Counted from the first letter of the stretch, positions 24,601 to 35,542 are shown. The stretch: 64,000 bases of DNA from Delphinapterus leucas (GCF_002288925.2 NW_022098004.1:11632177-11696176); one strand, 5' to 3'. The notes: generated by a model not told the origin, from the letters alone. Translations and numbers: made by a program.

Positions 24601-24914
24601 CAGCTGCAAATAATAATCATAAAAAACAACAGAATTAAAGTTTTGCAGAGAGGCCCCCTTCAAGTTCTAAATCATTTGCTGTGTACTTACAGGAATTCCC
24701 AGCTAAAACCCTGTTCCAATTTGGAGTAGATAACAGAAGTAGCGTCTTGAGAACAGCTCCGGTGACAGGCCTCATGTTCACATTCATTGGGCTCCCCCAA
24801 AAGATATTGAGTGGCTCTCCGAGGGCTCCAGTCCCGCTCTCAGTCTGTCTCCCAGCTCTGTCTGGATTTTCAGCACCTCTGGGTGTCTTGGTCTCTCTAC
24901 CTCCTCCTCTTCCT

Positions 24915-24917
<3 letters not shown>

Positions 24918-24947
<30 letters not shown>

Positions 24948-24957
24948 AACACACACA
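24918..24957. repeat. (TC)n(AC)n compound microsatellite
   Basis: A TC array passes directly into an AC array just upstream of the CpG island. Pyrimidine-rich tracts like this are common near promoters, but position is the only link here. Confidence 0.95.
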
Positions 24958-24974
24958 CCACAGCCCTGACTGCT

Positions 24975-25352
24975 CACTGAAAAGCGCTCAGCATCTTTCC
25001 GAACGAGCATCCACACTGCCGAGGCCACGCCCACTCCTCGCAGCCGTGGTCCCAGAAATTGGCAGCAGCAGCGTCCCTCCTCCAAATTCACGGCAGCGCT
25101 CAGAGCTCCGCCGGGCGCTGCGCTGCTGATGAAAGCTGGACTTGGAGGCGAGGCCTGCCGCGGCTGGGCCTCCTCGGGGCTCCCTCCCCTCTCCTCTATT
25201 CTTCAATAATCCTTAACCCTTTTCTCCCCTCTGGAGATGTCCGTGGGGGGAGGGGCGAGGCGGTGGAGCCTCCTGATTTTCTGCAGGTCTTGCCTTCAGC
25301 AGAGCCAGTCAACATACTGAGCTAATTCCTGATTATCCGGGAGTGCATCCAG
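24975..25352 (+). promoter_or_regulatory. Small CpG island; candidate promoter / 5' exon
   Basis: About 20 CpGs fall in roughly 280 bases (24980-25260), while most of the window is AT-rich and CpG-poor. GC-box-like motifs are visible: 'ggccacgcccac' at 25023-25034 and 'aggggcgagg' at 25251-25260. The GC-rich part falls off into 'gagtgcatccag', followed by a GT at 25353 ('gtaaaattgtg'), a plausible splice donor for a non-coding first exon ending at 25352. The 88-codon frame from 25059 starts with TTG, not ATG. ATGs inside (for example in 'ctgatgaaagctgg') open only very short frames. The strand is inferred from the donor. I do not recognise the gene; a transcript could also start here on the other strand. 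Confidence 0.5.
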
Positions 25353-26224
25353 GTAAAATTGTGTTTTGTTTCAAAACAAAAGCATAAAATGAGACAGAAA
25401 TAACTAAGCAGCATTGGTAAATGGTAGCTAAAACTGTCCTTGGGGAAAATACTTGCTGTTGTTTTTCTCTGTTTATATAAAATTATCCTCTTCAGCTATG
25501 GTGCCAGGATTTTATTATGGAAATGCCTCACAAGGAAACAGACATTCCTGTTTGGCAGATACTTAAAATCATCTAGTAATAGTCTGCAAGAAATTAACAT
25601 TTCTTATTTTAGTGCATCAGGAGTACAAATCCACAAACTGAATGCTTTGGATAGATCTATTTTGATGAATGCTTCAGGCTGTGAATACACAGTGGCATTC
25701 TACAATCAAATTCTTTAATAATAATTCCCAAAAGGCCCAAAAATAAAAATGATGGGATACTGAAGAAAGGGAACCCCCCGCCCAAAACACACACACACAC
25801 ACACTCACACCAAACCTCCTAAACAATTTAAAGATGTAATTCAAATGGCCTAAAGGAGAGAGGAGTAAAGTTGAATTCAGAAGATCTCCAGCTACAGAAA
25901 AATTACTCTTCAAATGGCTGATCCATGGATATTGCCAGTTCTTGAATAGAATATTAAAGTATTTAAATAATGGAGCTAGTATCACATAAGGATAAGTGTA
26001 TAACATGGTGTCATAGAAGGATAAATAAGCTCTTCAAAATAAATGTCAAGATATTTAACTTAGAATGTGCTAAATTTTATAATAGGAACACTGAGATTCT
26101 CAAGCACTTCTTGGTGATAACAAGTAAGAAGAAACATAAGCATTCAGCAGCAGCAACCTTGCTATAGAATGAATGAAATAAGGGGGAAATGACAGAAGCA
26201 TTCACCATAAGAGCTAGCTCTTGC
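25353..26224. other. Unassigned sequence with short (AC)n
   Basis: If the CpG island is a first exon, this would be the start of its intron. A short AC array is at 25787-25804 inside a 'ccccccgcccaaaacac' context. No repeat family recognised. Confidence 0.35.
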
Positions 26225-26395
26225 CTACAAACAAAGCAGAATAGATATTTTTAATTTCCCTATTTTGCAGATGAGAAAACAAGAACAGGGAATTTAAATG
26301 ATTTGAGGAGATCACAGAGTTAGTAAATAAAGCACTGAGGATTGAACTTTGTTTTTCTGACCCCAGTTTTACTGCTCTCACCCTAGGACTTGCTG
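26225..26395 (-). repeat. MIR fragment, antisense
   Basis: 'cctattttgcagatgagaaa', 'gatcacagagttagtaaata' and 'aggattgaactttg' match the reverse complement of the MIR core. Confidence 0.75.
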
Positions 26396-26634
26396 CCCTT
26401 CACATAAGAGTACAGCTCCTTCCTGACCTCTGTCACAGGCAGTGAAAACCTGAAGCCCTTAAAAAAAAAAAAAGCAGAGGAAAAGAAAGGTCATTGTTCG
26501 AGTGTTTACTCTGTATTTCTAGGCCTATATCCCTGATTTTGTCATTTTCAAACATAGCATGTTAAGCAAAAGCAGATATAAATTGACAATTTCTGTTAAG
26601 TAATTATTGAAGGGGATTAAATATTGTTGAACAC

Positions 26635-26815
26635 ATATTATATGCCACTTGTTATCTACTTAAATTGTTATAGCAATCTCTGAGGGAAATATCATTGTGC
26701 CCATTTAACAGACAAATAGATTGAGCCTCAGCAAAGTTACGCAGTATGTCCAAAGTGCCACAGTGAGTAGGCTCGGCATTCTGGTCTGCAAAGCTCTGAA
26801 AGTATTTCCTTCAAT
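26635..26815 (-). repeat. MIR fragment, antisense
   Basis: 'attatatgccacttgttatc', 'tgcccatttaacagacaaat' and 'cagtgagtaggctcggcatt' follow the reverse-complement MIR order. Its overlap with a 69-codon frame is incidental. Confidence 0.7.
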
Positions 26816-27224
26816 GACTCCACACAGAGGGAACGGGTCTCAGGCTCTCCAGAAGAGAAAAGTTCTCTTTTTCTCTTTTTTTAAATTCTCTTCTTTTCTC
26901 CAGAAGAGAAAAAAGTTGTCTTCCTTTTAAAACTTTATACTTAAAATTGTTCCCATAAAATAAATTAGAGAATGCATTTTAAAAGGATCAGTACACATAT
27001 CAAAAATGAAAAATAACTGAACCTTTCCTGGCAATAATAACTTCTTTAGGACAAAGTGTAAATTTTCATAGCAACCGTTAAAGATGGATTTTTCCATATC
27101 AATGGGTTATGGTAATAGAATGAGCTGGAGGCTGGCACTGAATAAAATATCTGAGTATTTCAAGCCATTGCACCGCCAGACCCTGCCTGATGGCCACAGA
27201 GGAGAGAGAGCCACATGGACCACA

Positions 27225-27450
27225 TGACGCAGTGGAGAGAGTTTAGACATTATAAACAGAGAAGCCCAGATATGAATTCAGCTTTCACTGTGGTTCTGAT
27301 TAAATGACTCATTTACTCTGGTCCTCGATCTCCTTTTCTTAAAAAGTAAGAGAATAATGACTAAAGAGCCATTGTGATATAATGTGTGACAACCCCCCAC
27401 TGAGCGCCTAACACTTAGTGGGTCCGCAGTTACTCACTGGCCTTAGATAT
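27225..27450 (+). repeat. MIR SINE
   Basis: 'gcagtggagagagtttagac', 'tgaattcagctttcactgtg', 'ctccttttcttaaaaagtaa' and the ending 'cctaacacttagtggg' give a diverged full-length MIR order. Confidence 0.6.
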
Positions 27451-27479
27451 CTGCATTCTGACTGTACAGAGTAGTTGTT

Positions 27480-27705
27480 TGAGCGGGCAGTGTTGGAGTC
27501 TGGTAGCCCAGGTTCAAGGTCTGCTCCAGAGCCACCTCCAACCAGCCTGCCCTTGAGCAAGCTGCATATCATCCCTGATTCTTAGTTTTCTCATCTGTGA
27601 ACCAAGGACAGGTAGAGTATCACCCTCATGGCTGAGACAATGCTTGTAAAGCGAAAGCCCCTGAGAGTTAGACAATCAATGTTGTTCTTGTAATCACTGT
27701 ATTAT
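27480..27705 (+). repeat. MIR SINE
   Basis: 'ggagtctggtagcccaggtt', 'ttagttttctcatctgtgaa' and 'acaatgcttgtaaagcgaaa' match MIR head, core and tail. Confidence 0.75.
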
Positions 27706-27835
27706 TACAGCTCACTTTGCACAGAGGAGAAATCTGAGGAGGAGAGGAATTACGGACTTGCCAGAGGGACATGACTCATTGGTGGCAGAAAAGGGATGGT
27801 CACCAAGACCTACTGACTTGTGCTTCTTTTCTTCC
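27706..27835 (-). repeat. MIR fragment, antisense
   Basis: 'cacagaggagaaatctgagg', 'ggacttgccagagggacatg' and 'gtggcagaaaagggatg' match reverse-complement MIR. It abuts the sense MIR just upstream, so the two lie tail to tail. Confidence 0.65.
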
Positions 27836-28462
27836 TCTCTACCATTAAGAGTTGGTGCTTAATGTCAGGGAGGAAAAAAAAAAAAAGAGTCTGAATGGGA
27901 AAAATCAGAGAAGTGTAGAGACCTAATTTTGCACATTACTGTACTGCTGATTCAGACGTCACAAATCATTTCTCCCTGTGTATGCATTTGTGGTTATATT
28001 TTCCACCGATTAAGATAAAAACAACTGCTGGTGCTTCAGGTTTGGCGTATGCATATTATGGGCTAGACCCTGCCTGAGAAAGCATTATAAATCAAACCAA
28101 AATGTTCCAATTTGTAAAATAAGGCTTTCAATTTCCTCTTGGTACAACCTGCCAGAGAACTGTATGACCCACCACAGTGTGCATAGAGGCTCCTGGACTG
28201 TCCTTTGGATTGGAAAAGGATCATCGGGTCATAGTGGAACAAAGTCACATCAAAAGACTAGAAAGAGATTAAGATGCAACTCCTTTGTTTCTCTTATTCA
28301 TGCAAATTGTGTTATCTGGTGCCTGAACCTCTTAACTGCTTTCTGGATTTCTTACAAAGGCAATTGGTTTGTGGATGTCTCCCTACGGGAAGAAGAGGCT
28401 GGGCTTCCTATTTTCAATTTCGTTGATGTTGCTACTCAAAATTTATTCTTTTTGTGATTTAT

Positions 28463-28507
28463 GAGAAATATATTTTGGTCATCTGAATGACCAAATATAT
28501 TTTTCTT
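28463..28507. repeat. Near-perfect short hairpin
   Basis: The arm ending 'aaatatattttggtcat' (to 28482) and the arm starting 'atgaccaaatatattttt' (from 28487) are reverse complements apart from a one-base slip, around the loop 'ctga'. The origin is unclear: a palindromic MITE remnant, or a chance structure beside the LTR-like repeat that follows. Confidence 0.7.
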
Positions 28508-28514
28508 ATATATA

Positions 28515-29270
28515 TGCTTGGTCTTCCTCCACAGTTCCTGGCTCAGGACCTCCCCAAACCTTGGAATTTCCTAAGTGTAGACAGTGGTAAAGGTGTCCTG
28601 TGATATGTGAAGAGGTGACTTTTAGAAGCACCTAATGATGGGGGCTGGTTGCCAGGAGAACCAATCATGCGGTTAGAGGATTGGAACTTTCAGTCCCACC
28701 CCCTGACCTCCAGGGAGAGAAGAGGGCTAGAAGTTGAATCAGTCATGCCTATGTAATTAAAGCTTCCATAAACATTCAAAAGGACAGGATTCTGAGAGCT
28801 CCTAGGTTTGTGAACACGTGGCGATGCCGGGACAGTGGTGCTCCTGGAGGCGGCATGGAAGCTCCATGCCCATCCCCATACCTTGCTCTAATGCATCTCT
28901 TCCTTCTGATTGTTCCTGAGTTATATCCTTGTACAATAAACCATTGACCTAGTAAGTAAAATGTTTCTCTGAGTTCTGGGAGCCACTCTAGCAAATTAAT
29001 TGAACCTTCCTTGGGGACCTTGGACCCTTCACGGGAACCTCTGATTTATAGCTGGTCAGTCAGAAACACTGGTGAAAAACCTGGACTCGTGACTGGAGTC
29101 TGCAGTGGGGACAGGATGACAGTCTTGTAGGCTGAACCCTTAACCTGTGGAATCTGATGCAATCTCTGGATACTCTGCTGGTGTCTGAGAATTGCTTACT
29201 GGTGTGGGGGACCCCATACACATTGAAATTGGTCTCAGAAACCTATTTATGAGGTAAGAACATTTTTGCC
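28515..29270 (+). mobile_element. LTR-like repeat (probable solo ERV LTR)
   Basis: Contains 'aggacaggattctgagagct', 'ccttgtacaataaaccattg' (an AATAAA signal) and 'agtaagtaaaatgtttctct'. It then has 'gctggtcagtcagaaacact' and ends in a GTGTGGGGGACCCCATACAC-like segment. The order fits a known class of mammalian LTR with its polyadenylation signal mid-element. I could not fix the edges, and no viral genes adjoin it. Confidence 0.5.
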
Positions 29271-29701
29271 AAAAGCCCCTTCCCAAATATATTTATATTG
29301 GATATAAACAATGTTTTCTTTGCCCTAACAGTCAACATGTCACTGAAACTTTATCAAGTTAATATTTTATTAATGGCATTTACTTTTATTTTGTATTACA
29401 TTTTCAGTTAAGGGACTTGACGTTCTGTAACATAAATGCACTTTTCACAAGCGATCTTTATATTGCCCTAAGTGTTACTATTTTGTTTTCCCTTTTAATC
29501 AGTATGTTACAAATAGGGTAAGTGATGACTTCCATAATAACAAACATATTGAGTTTTGCAAGTTTGCAAACACCCAAAGCTCTAGCGGGTGCACTTTTCC
29601 TATTAACATCTCACTTGACACAACCCTTACATAATAAAGACAATTTGCAAATAAAGATACAAATTATAGGCAACACTGGCTACTCTCTTCAGAAGATTAT
29701 A
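29271..29701. other. Unassigned sequence
   Basis: No gene or clear repeat. The last two bases (TA, 29700-29701) are the left target dinucleotide of the mariner. Confidence 0.4.
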
Positions 29702-30982
29702 TTGGGTTGGCCAAAAAGTGCCTTCGGTTTTTAAGTAAAAATAAAAGACACATTTTTCATTTTCACCAAGAACTTAATTGAACAGCACATTCACCATTTT
29801 GTTCCACTACCTTCTGCCATTTTTCAGGCAACTTCATAATTCCATCTTCCCAAAACTTTTTATCTTTTTGAGCAAAGAACTGTTCCAGGTACCTTTTACA
29901 GTCTTCCAGATAATAGAAATTTTCTCCATTAAGGGAATTTTGTAAAGACTGAAATAAATGGAAATCCAAAGGTGCGATATCTGGTGAATACGGCAGATGA
30001 ATCAGAACTTTCCAGCTAAGCTGTAACAGTTTTTTACCTGGTCATCAAAGAAACATGCGGTCTTGTGTCATCCTGATGGAAGATAGTGTGTCTTCTGTGG
30101 ACTAATTCTGGATGCTTTTTGTAAAGTGCTGCTTTCAGCTGGTCTCATTGGGAGCAGTACTTGTTGAAAGTAATCGTTTAGTTTTCTGGAAGCTTATAAT
30201 AGAGGATTCCCTTCCAATCCCACCATATACACAACATCACCTTCTTTGGATGAACACCTGCCTTTGGTGTGGTTGGTGGTGGTTCATTTCACTTGCCCCA
30301 CGATCTCTTCCGTCTCACATTGTTGTATAGTATCCACTTTTCATAGCCCGTCACAATTTGTTTTAAAAACAGAAGGTTTTCATTACGTTTAAGTAGAGAA
30401 TCACATGTGGAAATACCATCACGAAGGTTTTTTTTGCTTAACTTACGTGGACCCCAAACTTCAAAGCGATGAACATAACAAAGCTGGTGCAGATGATTTT
30501 CAACGCTTAATTGCGATACTTCGAGTATATCGGCTATCTCCCACGTGGTATAACGTTGATTGTTCTCTATAAATGTCTCGATTGGATCGCTATCAACTTC
30601 AACTGGTCTACCTGACCATGGAGCATCATCCAGTGAGAAATCTCTAGCATGAAATTTCGCGAACCACTTCTGACATGTTCGATCAGTCACAGCGCCTTCT
30701 CCATACACTGCACAAATCTTTTTTTACATTTCAGTTGCGTTTTTACCTTTCTCGAACTAATAAAGCATGATATGCCGAAAATGTTGCTTTTTTTCTCCCA
30801 TCTTCAATATTAAAATGGCCACACAAAAATTCACCAATTTTGATGTCTTTTTTTAAATGCACACTTACATGAGCGCTGTCGCGTACAATCTAACAAAATT
30901 GTTTCGAATGAAGTTAAAGACAACTAAATGCTACTAGAGCCATCTTACGGAAAAAAACGAACGAAACTTTTGGCCATCCCAA
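29702..30982 (-). mobile_element. Full-length mariner DNA transposon, inactive
   Basis: The left end 'ttgggttggccaaaaagtgc' and the reverse complement of the right end, 'ttgggatggccaaaagtttc', are imperfect terminal inverted repeats about 30 bases long. The length of 1281 bases is normal for mariner. A TA precedes the left end; on the right the next TA is offset by one base ('cccaagta'), so one copy of the target duplication has mutated. The termini resemble the mariner known from cattle and other cetartiodactyls. The transposase lies on the minus strand and is broken. Confidence 0.93.
29763..30801 (-). pseudogene. Mariner transposase pseudogene
   Basis: Would have cut and pasted the element through its inverted repeats. 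Reading from the ATG at 30799-30801 gives a span of 1039 bases, about 346 codons, the normal family length but with a net one-base shift. In-frame stops fall at codon 15 (TAG, 30757-30759), codon 26 (TAA, 30724-30726) and codon 171 (TGA, 30289-30291). The N-terminal helix-turn-helix region includes 'VYGEGAVTDRTCQKWFAKF'. Of the three catalytic aspartates (D,D34D), the first is lost: 'VTGYEKW' at codon 153 replaces the family's TGDEKW. The second ('DDTRPH') and third ('APLDFHLF') are kept. The C-terminal part (29763-29969, 'LPEKWQKVVEQNGE') is in a shifted frame, so at least one indel lies between 29970 and 30288. Confidence 0.92.
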
Positions 30983-31189
30983 GTACATCTGCATGTCATA
31001 CATAGTTTGCATAATTCAACAAGATTTAAAATGAGATATAGTTTTCAACAGAAAGTAATAAGGAGTCTCAGATATCATTCCGATTAAAATATTGTACAGT
31101 GAGTGTGATGTCATTAATGACTTTTGAAAGTCTCTATTTTTAAATGTTATTTTTAATATTTTAAATACTTAATTTAAATTTATTTTTAA

Positions 31190-32262
31190 TAAAAATAAAT
31201 TTTAATGTAAAAACTTTTAGATTTATAGAAGAATTACAAAGCTAGTACAGAAAGTTTCCATTTACCCTCCCCTTTCCCCTTCCCCCCCCCCCACAGTTTC
31301 TCCTATTATTGATATCTTATATTAGTTTTGGTACATTTGTTATAATTAATGAGTCAACACTGGTATATTATCATTAGCTAAAAGTTCACATCTTACTCAG
31401 ATACTCTTCATTTTTCCTAATGTACTTTATGCATTCTAGGATCCCATCCAGGATACTACATTACATTTAGTATTTGTGCATCATTAGGATCCTTTTGGCT
31501 ATAACTGTTTCTCAGACTTTCCTTATTTTTTAATTATTTTAACAGTGTTGAGGCATACTGGTCAGCTGTTTTGTACAATGTTCTGTATTGGAATTTGTCT
31601 GTTGTTTTTCTCACGATTAAACTGTGATGATGAGTTTTGGGGGGAAAGGCTACGGAGGTAAAGTGCCATTCCCATCACACCACATCAAGAGTACGTACCG
31701 TTAATGTGAGTTATCATTGATGACGTTGACCTAGATCACTTGGAGAAGGAAGTGTTTGTGTTTTCCCCACTGTCAGGTTACTCTTTTTTTCATCCCTTCT
31801 TTGGAAGCAAGGCACCATATGCACACCACATTTAAGGAGTGGGGAATTATGTTCCACCTACTTGAGGGCAGAGTATCTATATCTATCTATCTATCTAGTA
31901 AAAGTATATAATCATACACTAATAGTATATTTACTAATAGTAACTATATATACTGTATATATTTGGAATTCTTCCACATGACAGATTTGTCTATTCTCCC
32001 AATTTATTTATTTAATCAATCATATGGACTCATGGATACTTTTGATATATGTTGGCTTATAATCCAATATTATTTTACTTTGTTGCTGAAACTGTTCCAT
32101 CTTTAGATGAAAAGGCTTCCATCAGTATCCTTTTTAATTGGATCCTGTGTCCTTCTGACATACTTCCATCATTGTGTGTGTCTGTGCTTGTGCACACAAG
32201 CACACTTTAGCACTTCCTTAATTTCTGGCACTATAATATTCTCTAAGCTTATCTTTTTTTAA
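31190..32262 (-). mobile_element. Old L1M-type 3' region, antisense (copy 1)
   Basis: 'gatttatagaagaattacaa', 'ggatcccatccaggatacta' and 'aggtaaagtgccattcccat' belong to a widespread old mammalian L1 3' region read in reverse. A (TATC)n run is at 31873-31900. Strongly diverged and not coding. Confidence 0.65.
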
Positions 32263-32280
32263 TTTTAGTTTTTTAAAATT

Positions 32281-32630
32281 TTTTTAATAATTAATTTATT
32301 TTTATTATTTATTATTATTTATTTATTCTTGTCTGCATTGGGTCTTCATTGCTATGCCCAGGCTTCCTCTAGTTGCGAAGAGCTGAGACTGCTCTCCGTT
32401 GCAGTGCGTGGGCTTCTCATTGCACTGGCTTCCCTTGTTGCGGAGCATGGGCTCTAGGCGTGCAGGCTTCAGTAGTTGTGTCTTGCGGCGTCTAGAACGC
32501 AGGCTCAGTAGTTGTGGCACGTGGGCTTAGTTGCTCCGCGGCATGTGGGATCTTCCCGGACCTGGGCTCGAACCCTCGTCCCCTGCATTGGCAGGCAGAT
32601 TCTTAACCACTGGACCACCAGGGAAGTCCC
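32281..32630 (-). mobile_element. CHR-type tRNA SINE, antisense, long older form
   Basis: Reads in reverse: AT-rich tail, 'gcattgggtcttcattgcta', 'agtagttgtg' units and the head 'caccagggaagtccc'. Duplications 'ttttagttttttaaaa' (32263-32278) and 'ttttagtttttaaaa' (32635-32649) flank it. Confidence 0.93.
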
Positions 32631-32654
32631 TTTCTTTTAGTTTTTAAAAGATTT

Positions 32655-33185
32655 CATTTTTAGGGCAGTTTTAGGTTATATAACAAAATTGAGGGACTTC
32701 CCTGGTGGTCCAGTGGTTAAGACTCCACACTCCCAATGCAGGGGGCCTGGGTGCAATCCCTGGTCAGGGAACTAGATCCTACATGCCACAACTAAAAGAG
32801 CCCGCATGCCGCAACTAAGAGCCAGTGCAGCTAAATAAATAAATTTGTTTTTTAATTGAGAGAAAGGCACAGAGATTTCCCATATACCCTGTACCCCCTT
32901 ATGTGCATAGCTTCCCCCAGTGTCAACATCAGACACCAGAGGGGTACATTTGTTACAAAAGAGGAACCCTACACTGACACATCATAATCACGTCAAGTCC
33001 ACAGTTTACTTTAGAATTCACTCTTGGTCTTGTATATTCTGTGGTTTAGACAAATGTATAATGACATATATCCATCATTATTATTATCATACAAAGCATT
33101 TTTACTGCCTTAAAAATCCTCTGTGCTCTACCTACTCATCTCTCCCCACCTCACCCCTGGAAACCACTGATCTTTCTAAGCTCAT
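32655..33185 (-). mobile_element. Old L1M-type 3' region, antisense (copy 2)
   Basis: 'atttcccatataccctgtac', 'ggggtacatttgttacaaaa' and 'aatgacatatatccatcatt' repeat the layout of copy 1, so it is a separate L1 3' end. It is interrupted by the SINE at 32693-32853. The 120-codon frame at 32920-33282 lies in it and is not a gene. Confidence 0.65.
32693..32853 (+). mobile_element. CHR-type tRNA SINE, short form
   Basis: 'gggacttccctggtggtcca' head, 'gggtgcaatccctggtcagg' and an 'aaataaataaat' tail, only about 160 bases long. The flanks share 'aattgag' (before 32693 and at 32854-32860). It is inserted in the old L1. Confidence 0.9.
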
Positions 33186-33780
33186 CTTTTATACCTCCTG
33201 CCCCAGTCTTAGATTAAACTATTTCTTTAAAGAGCAGCTGGTTCCTTTTGCTGGAGCAGGGTATCCAAGATCTAGGTGCTAAGTGTGCTTGTTGCTACTG
33301 GATATCCTTACTTCTAGGTCCTCTCAGCTGAAAGAGCAAAGAAATATATGTGTACATACTAACCTGTGTATATCCAGATATCTGTAACTATTTGTATGTT
33401 TATCCATTAGGATCTATATTAAGCTAAATAGGACTTTGTACTGACATCTCCAACTCTAACCTGTTACCACCTGGATTATTCCATTCCCTTCTTTTTCTTG
33501 TTTGTGAACTGCCATTCCAACAGTCAGAAATTTGACTCCCGTTAACCACCATAATTTATTTAATTGTTCATTTCAATGTGCCTTTAGAATAGTGCCACAA
33601 TTTATAATCTTTACCAACTAAAGTACAGTGCTTAGGTACTATTTCTTTAGTCTTACAGACTCCACTCATTTCCAAAGTTACTTAGTTAAGAACATTTTTC
33701 ACCCACCCCCTTGAATAAGGTTGTTTCATATGTTTCTCATACAAGTTCTTGTTTTGTCATATTCTACATTCCATCCAGGG
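33186..33780 (-). repeat. Probable old L1 3'-UTR sequence, antisense
   Basis: Lies between two recognisable old L1 segments in the same orientation and is likely L1 3'-UTR ('agcagctggttccttttgct', 'aaccaccataatttatttaa'). Too diverged for me to be sure. Confidence 0.4.
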
Positions 33781-33951
33781 AATCCTGCCCTCCTAAATGA
33801 TTTTTTTTTCTAATTTGCTCATATTAAGGTTAACTCGTTGTGCTTTTATAAGGTTCTATGGGTTCTGTGCCTTATGACAAATACATAGGGTCATGTATCC
33901 ATAATCATAGTATAGTACAAAATGGTTCTTGGCCTTAAAGAAAAGTCTCCA

Positions 33952-35542
33952 TTTTTGGATTGGGTTGTTTGTTTTTTTGTTATTGAGCTGCATGAGCTGC
34001 TTGTAAATTTTGGAAATTAATCCTTTGTCAGTTGCTTCATTTGCAAATATTTTCTCCCATTCTGAGGGTTTTCTTTTGCCCTTGTTTATGGTTTCCTTTG
34101 CTGTGCAAAAGCTTTGAAGTTTCATTAGGTCCCACTTGTTTATTTTTGTTTTTATCTCCATTTCTCTAGGAGGTGGGTCAAAAAGGATCTTGCTGTGATT
34201 TATGTCTTAGAGTGTTCTGCCTATGTTTTCCTCTAAGAGTTTGATAGTTTCTGGCCTTACATTTAGGTCTTTAATCCATTTTGAGTTTATTTTTGTGTAT
34301 GGTGTTAGGGAGTGATCTAATCTCATACTTTTACATGTACCCGTCCAGTTTTCCCAGCACCACTTATTGAAGAGGCCGTCCTTTCTCCACTATACATTCC
34401 TGCCTCCTTTATCAAAGATAAGGTGTCCATATGTGTGTGGGTTTACCTCTGGGCTTTCTATCCTGTTCCATTGATCTATCTTTCTGTTTTTGTGCCAGTA
34501 CAACCCAATCCAAAAATGGGCAGAAGACCTAAATAGACATTTCTCCAAAGAAGATATACAGACTGCCAACAAACACATGAAAGAATGCTCAACATCATTA
34601 ATCATTAGAGAAATGCAAATCAAAACTACAGTGAGATATCATCTCACACCGGTCAGAATGGCCATCATCAAAACATCTAGAAACAATAAATGCTGGAGAG
34701 GGTATGGAGAAAAGGGAACACTCTTGCACTGCTGGTGGGAATGTGAATTGGTCCAGCCACCATGGAGAACAGTATGGAGGTTCCTTAAAAAACTACAAAT
34801 AGAACTACCATATGACCCAGCAATCCCACTACTGGGCATATACCCTGAGAAAACCAAAATTCAAAAAGAATTGTACCAAATGTACATGTACCAAAATGTA
34901 CCAAAATGATCATGTACCAAAATGTTCATTGCAGCTCTATTTACAATAGCCCGGAGATGGAAACAACCTAAGTGCCCATCATCGGATGAATGGATAAAGA
35001 AGATGTGGCACATATATACAATGGAATATTACTCAGCCATAAAAAGAAACGAAATTGAGATATTTGTAATGAGGCGGATAGACCTAGAGTCTGTCATACA
35101 GAGTGAAGTAAGTCAGAAAGAGAAAGACAAATACCGTATGCTAACACATGTATATGGAATTTAAGGAAAAAAAATGTCATGAAGAACCTAGGGGTAAGAC
35201 AGGAATAAAGACACAGACCTACTGTAGAACGGACTTGAGGATAAGGGGAGGGGGAAGGGTGAGCTGTGACAGGGCGAGAGAGAGTCATGGACATATATAC
35301 ACTAACAAACGTAAGGTAGATAGCTAGTGGGAAGCAGCCGCATGGCACAGGGATATCAGCTCGGGGCTTTGTGACCGCCTGGAGGGGTGGGATAGGGAGG
35401 GTGGGAGGGAGGGAGATGCAAGAAGAAAGAGATATGGGAACATATGTATATGTATAACTGATTCACTTTGTTATAAAGCAGAAAATAACACACCATTGTA
35501 AAGCAATTATACCCCAATAAAGATATTAAAAAAAAAAAAAAG
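33952..35542 (+). mobile_element. Younger L1, 5'-truncated with 5' inversion (twin priming)
   Basis: Flanked by perfect 15-bp duplications 'aaagaaaagtctcca' (33937-33951 and 35543-35557). Bases 33952-34500 are L1 ORF2 in reverse. From 34501 the element runs forward through the ORF2 C-terminus and 3'-UTR to 'accccaataaagatatt' and poly-A. Forward coding pieces are 34501-34909 ('[20 protein letters not shown]') and 34922-35164 ('YYSAIKRNEIE'). They are separated by a shift near a small tandem duplication of 'atgtaccaaa'. In the C-terminal Cys motif the sequence is '[18 protein letters not shown]', with Tyr where L1s usually have Cys. Confidence 0.93.
35378..35414 (+). repeat. G-quadruplex motif in L1 3'-UTR
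   Basis: At least five G-runs of three or more separated by 1-4 bases, including 'gggagggtgggagggaggg'. This fits the G-rich polypurine tract known in mammalian L1 3'-UTRs. Confidence 0.85.

Noticed and set aside
25059..25325. 88-codon frame across the CpG island as a coding exon
   Set aside because: It begins with TTG, not ATG, and looks like translated GC-rich 5' leader. Internal ATGs give only very short frames.
30289..30708. A domesticated mariner-derived gene
   Set aside because: The frame is stopped at codons 15, 26 and 171, shifted downstream, and has lost a catalytic Asp. There is no sign of selection to keep it.
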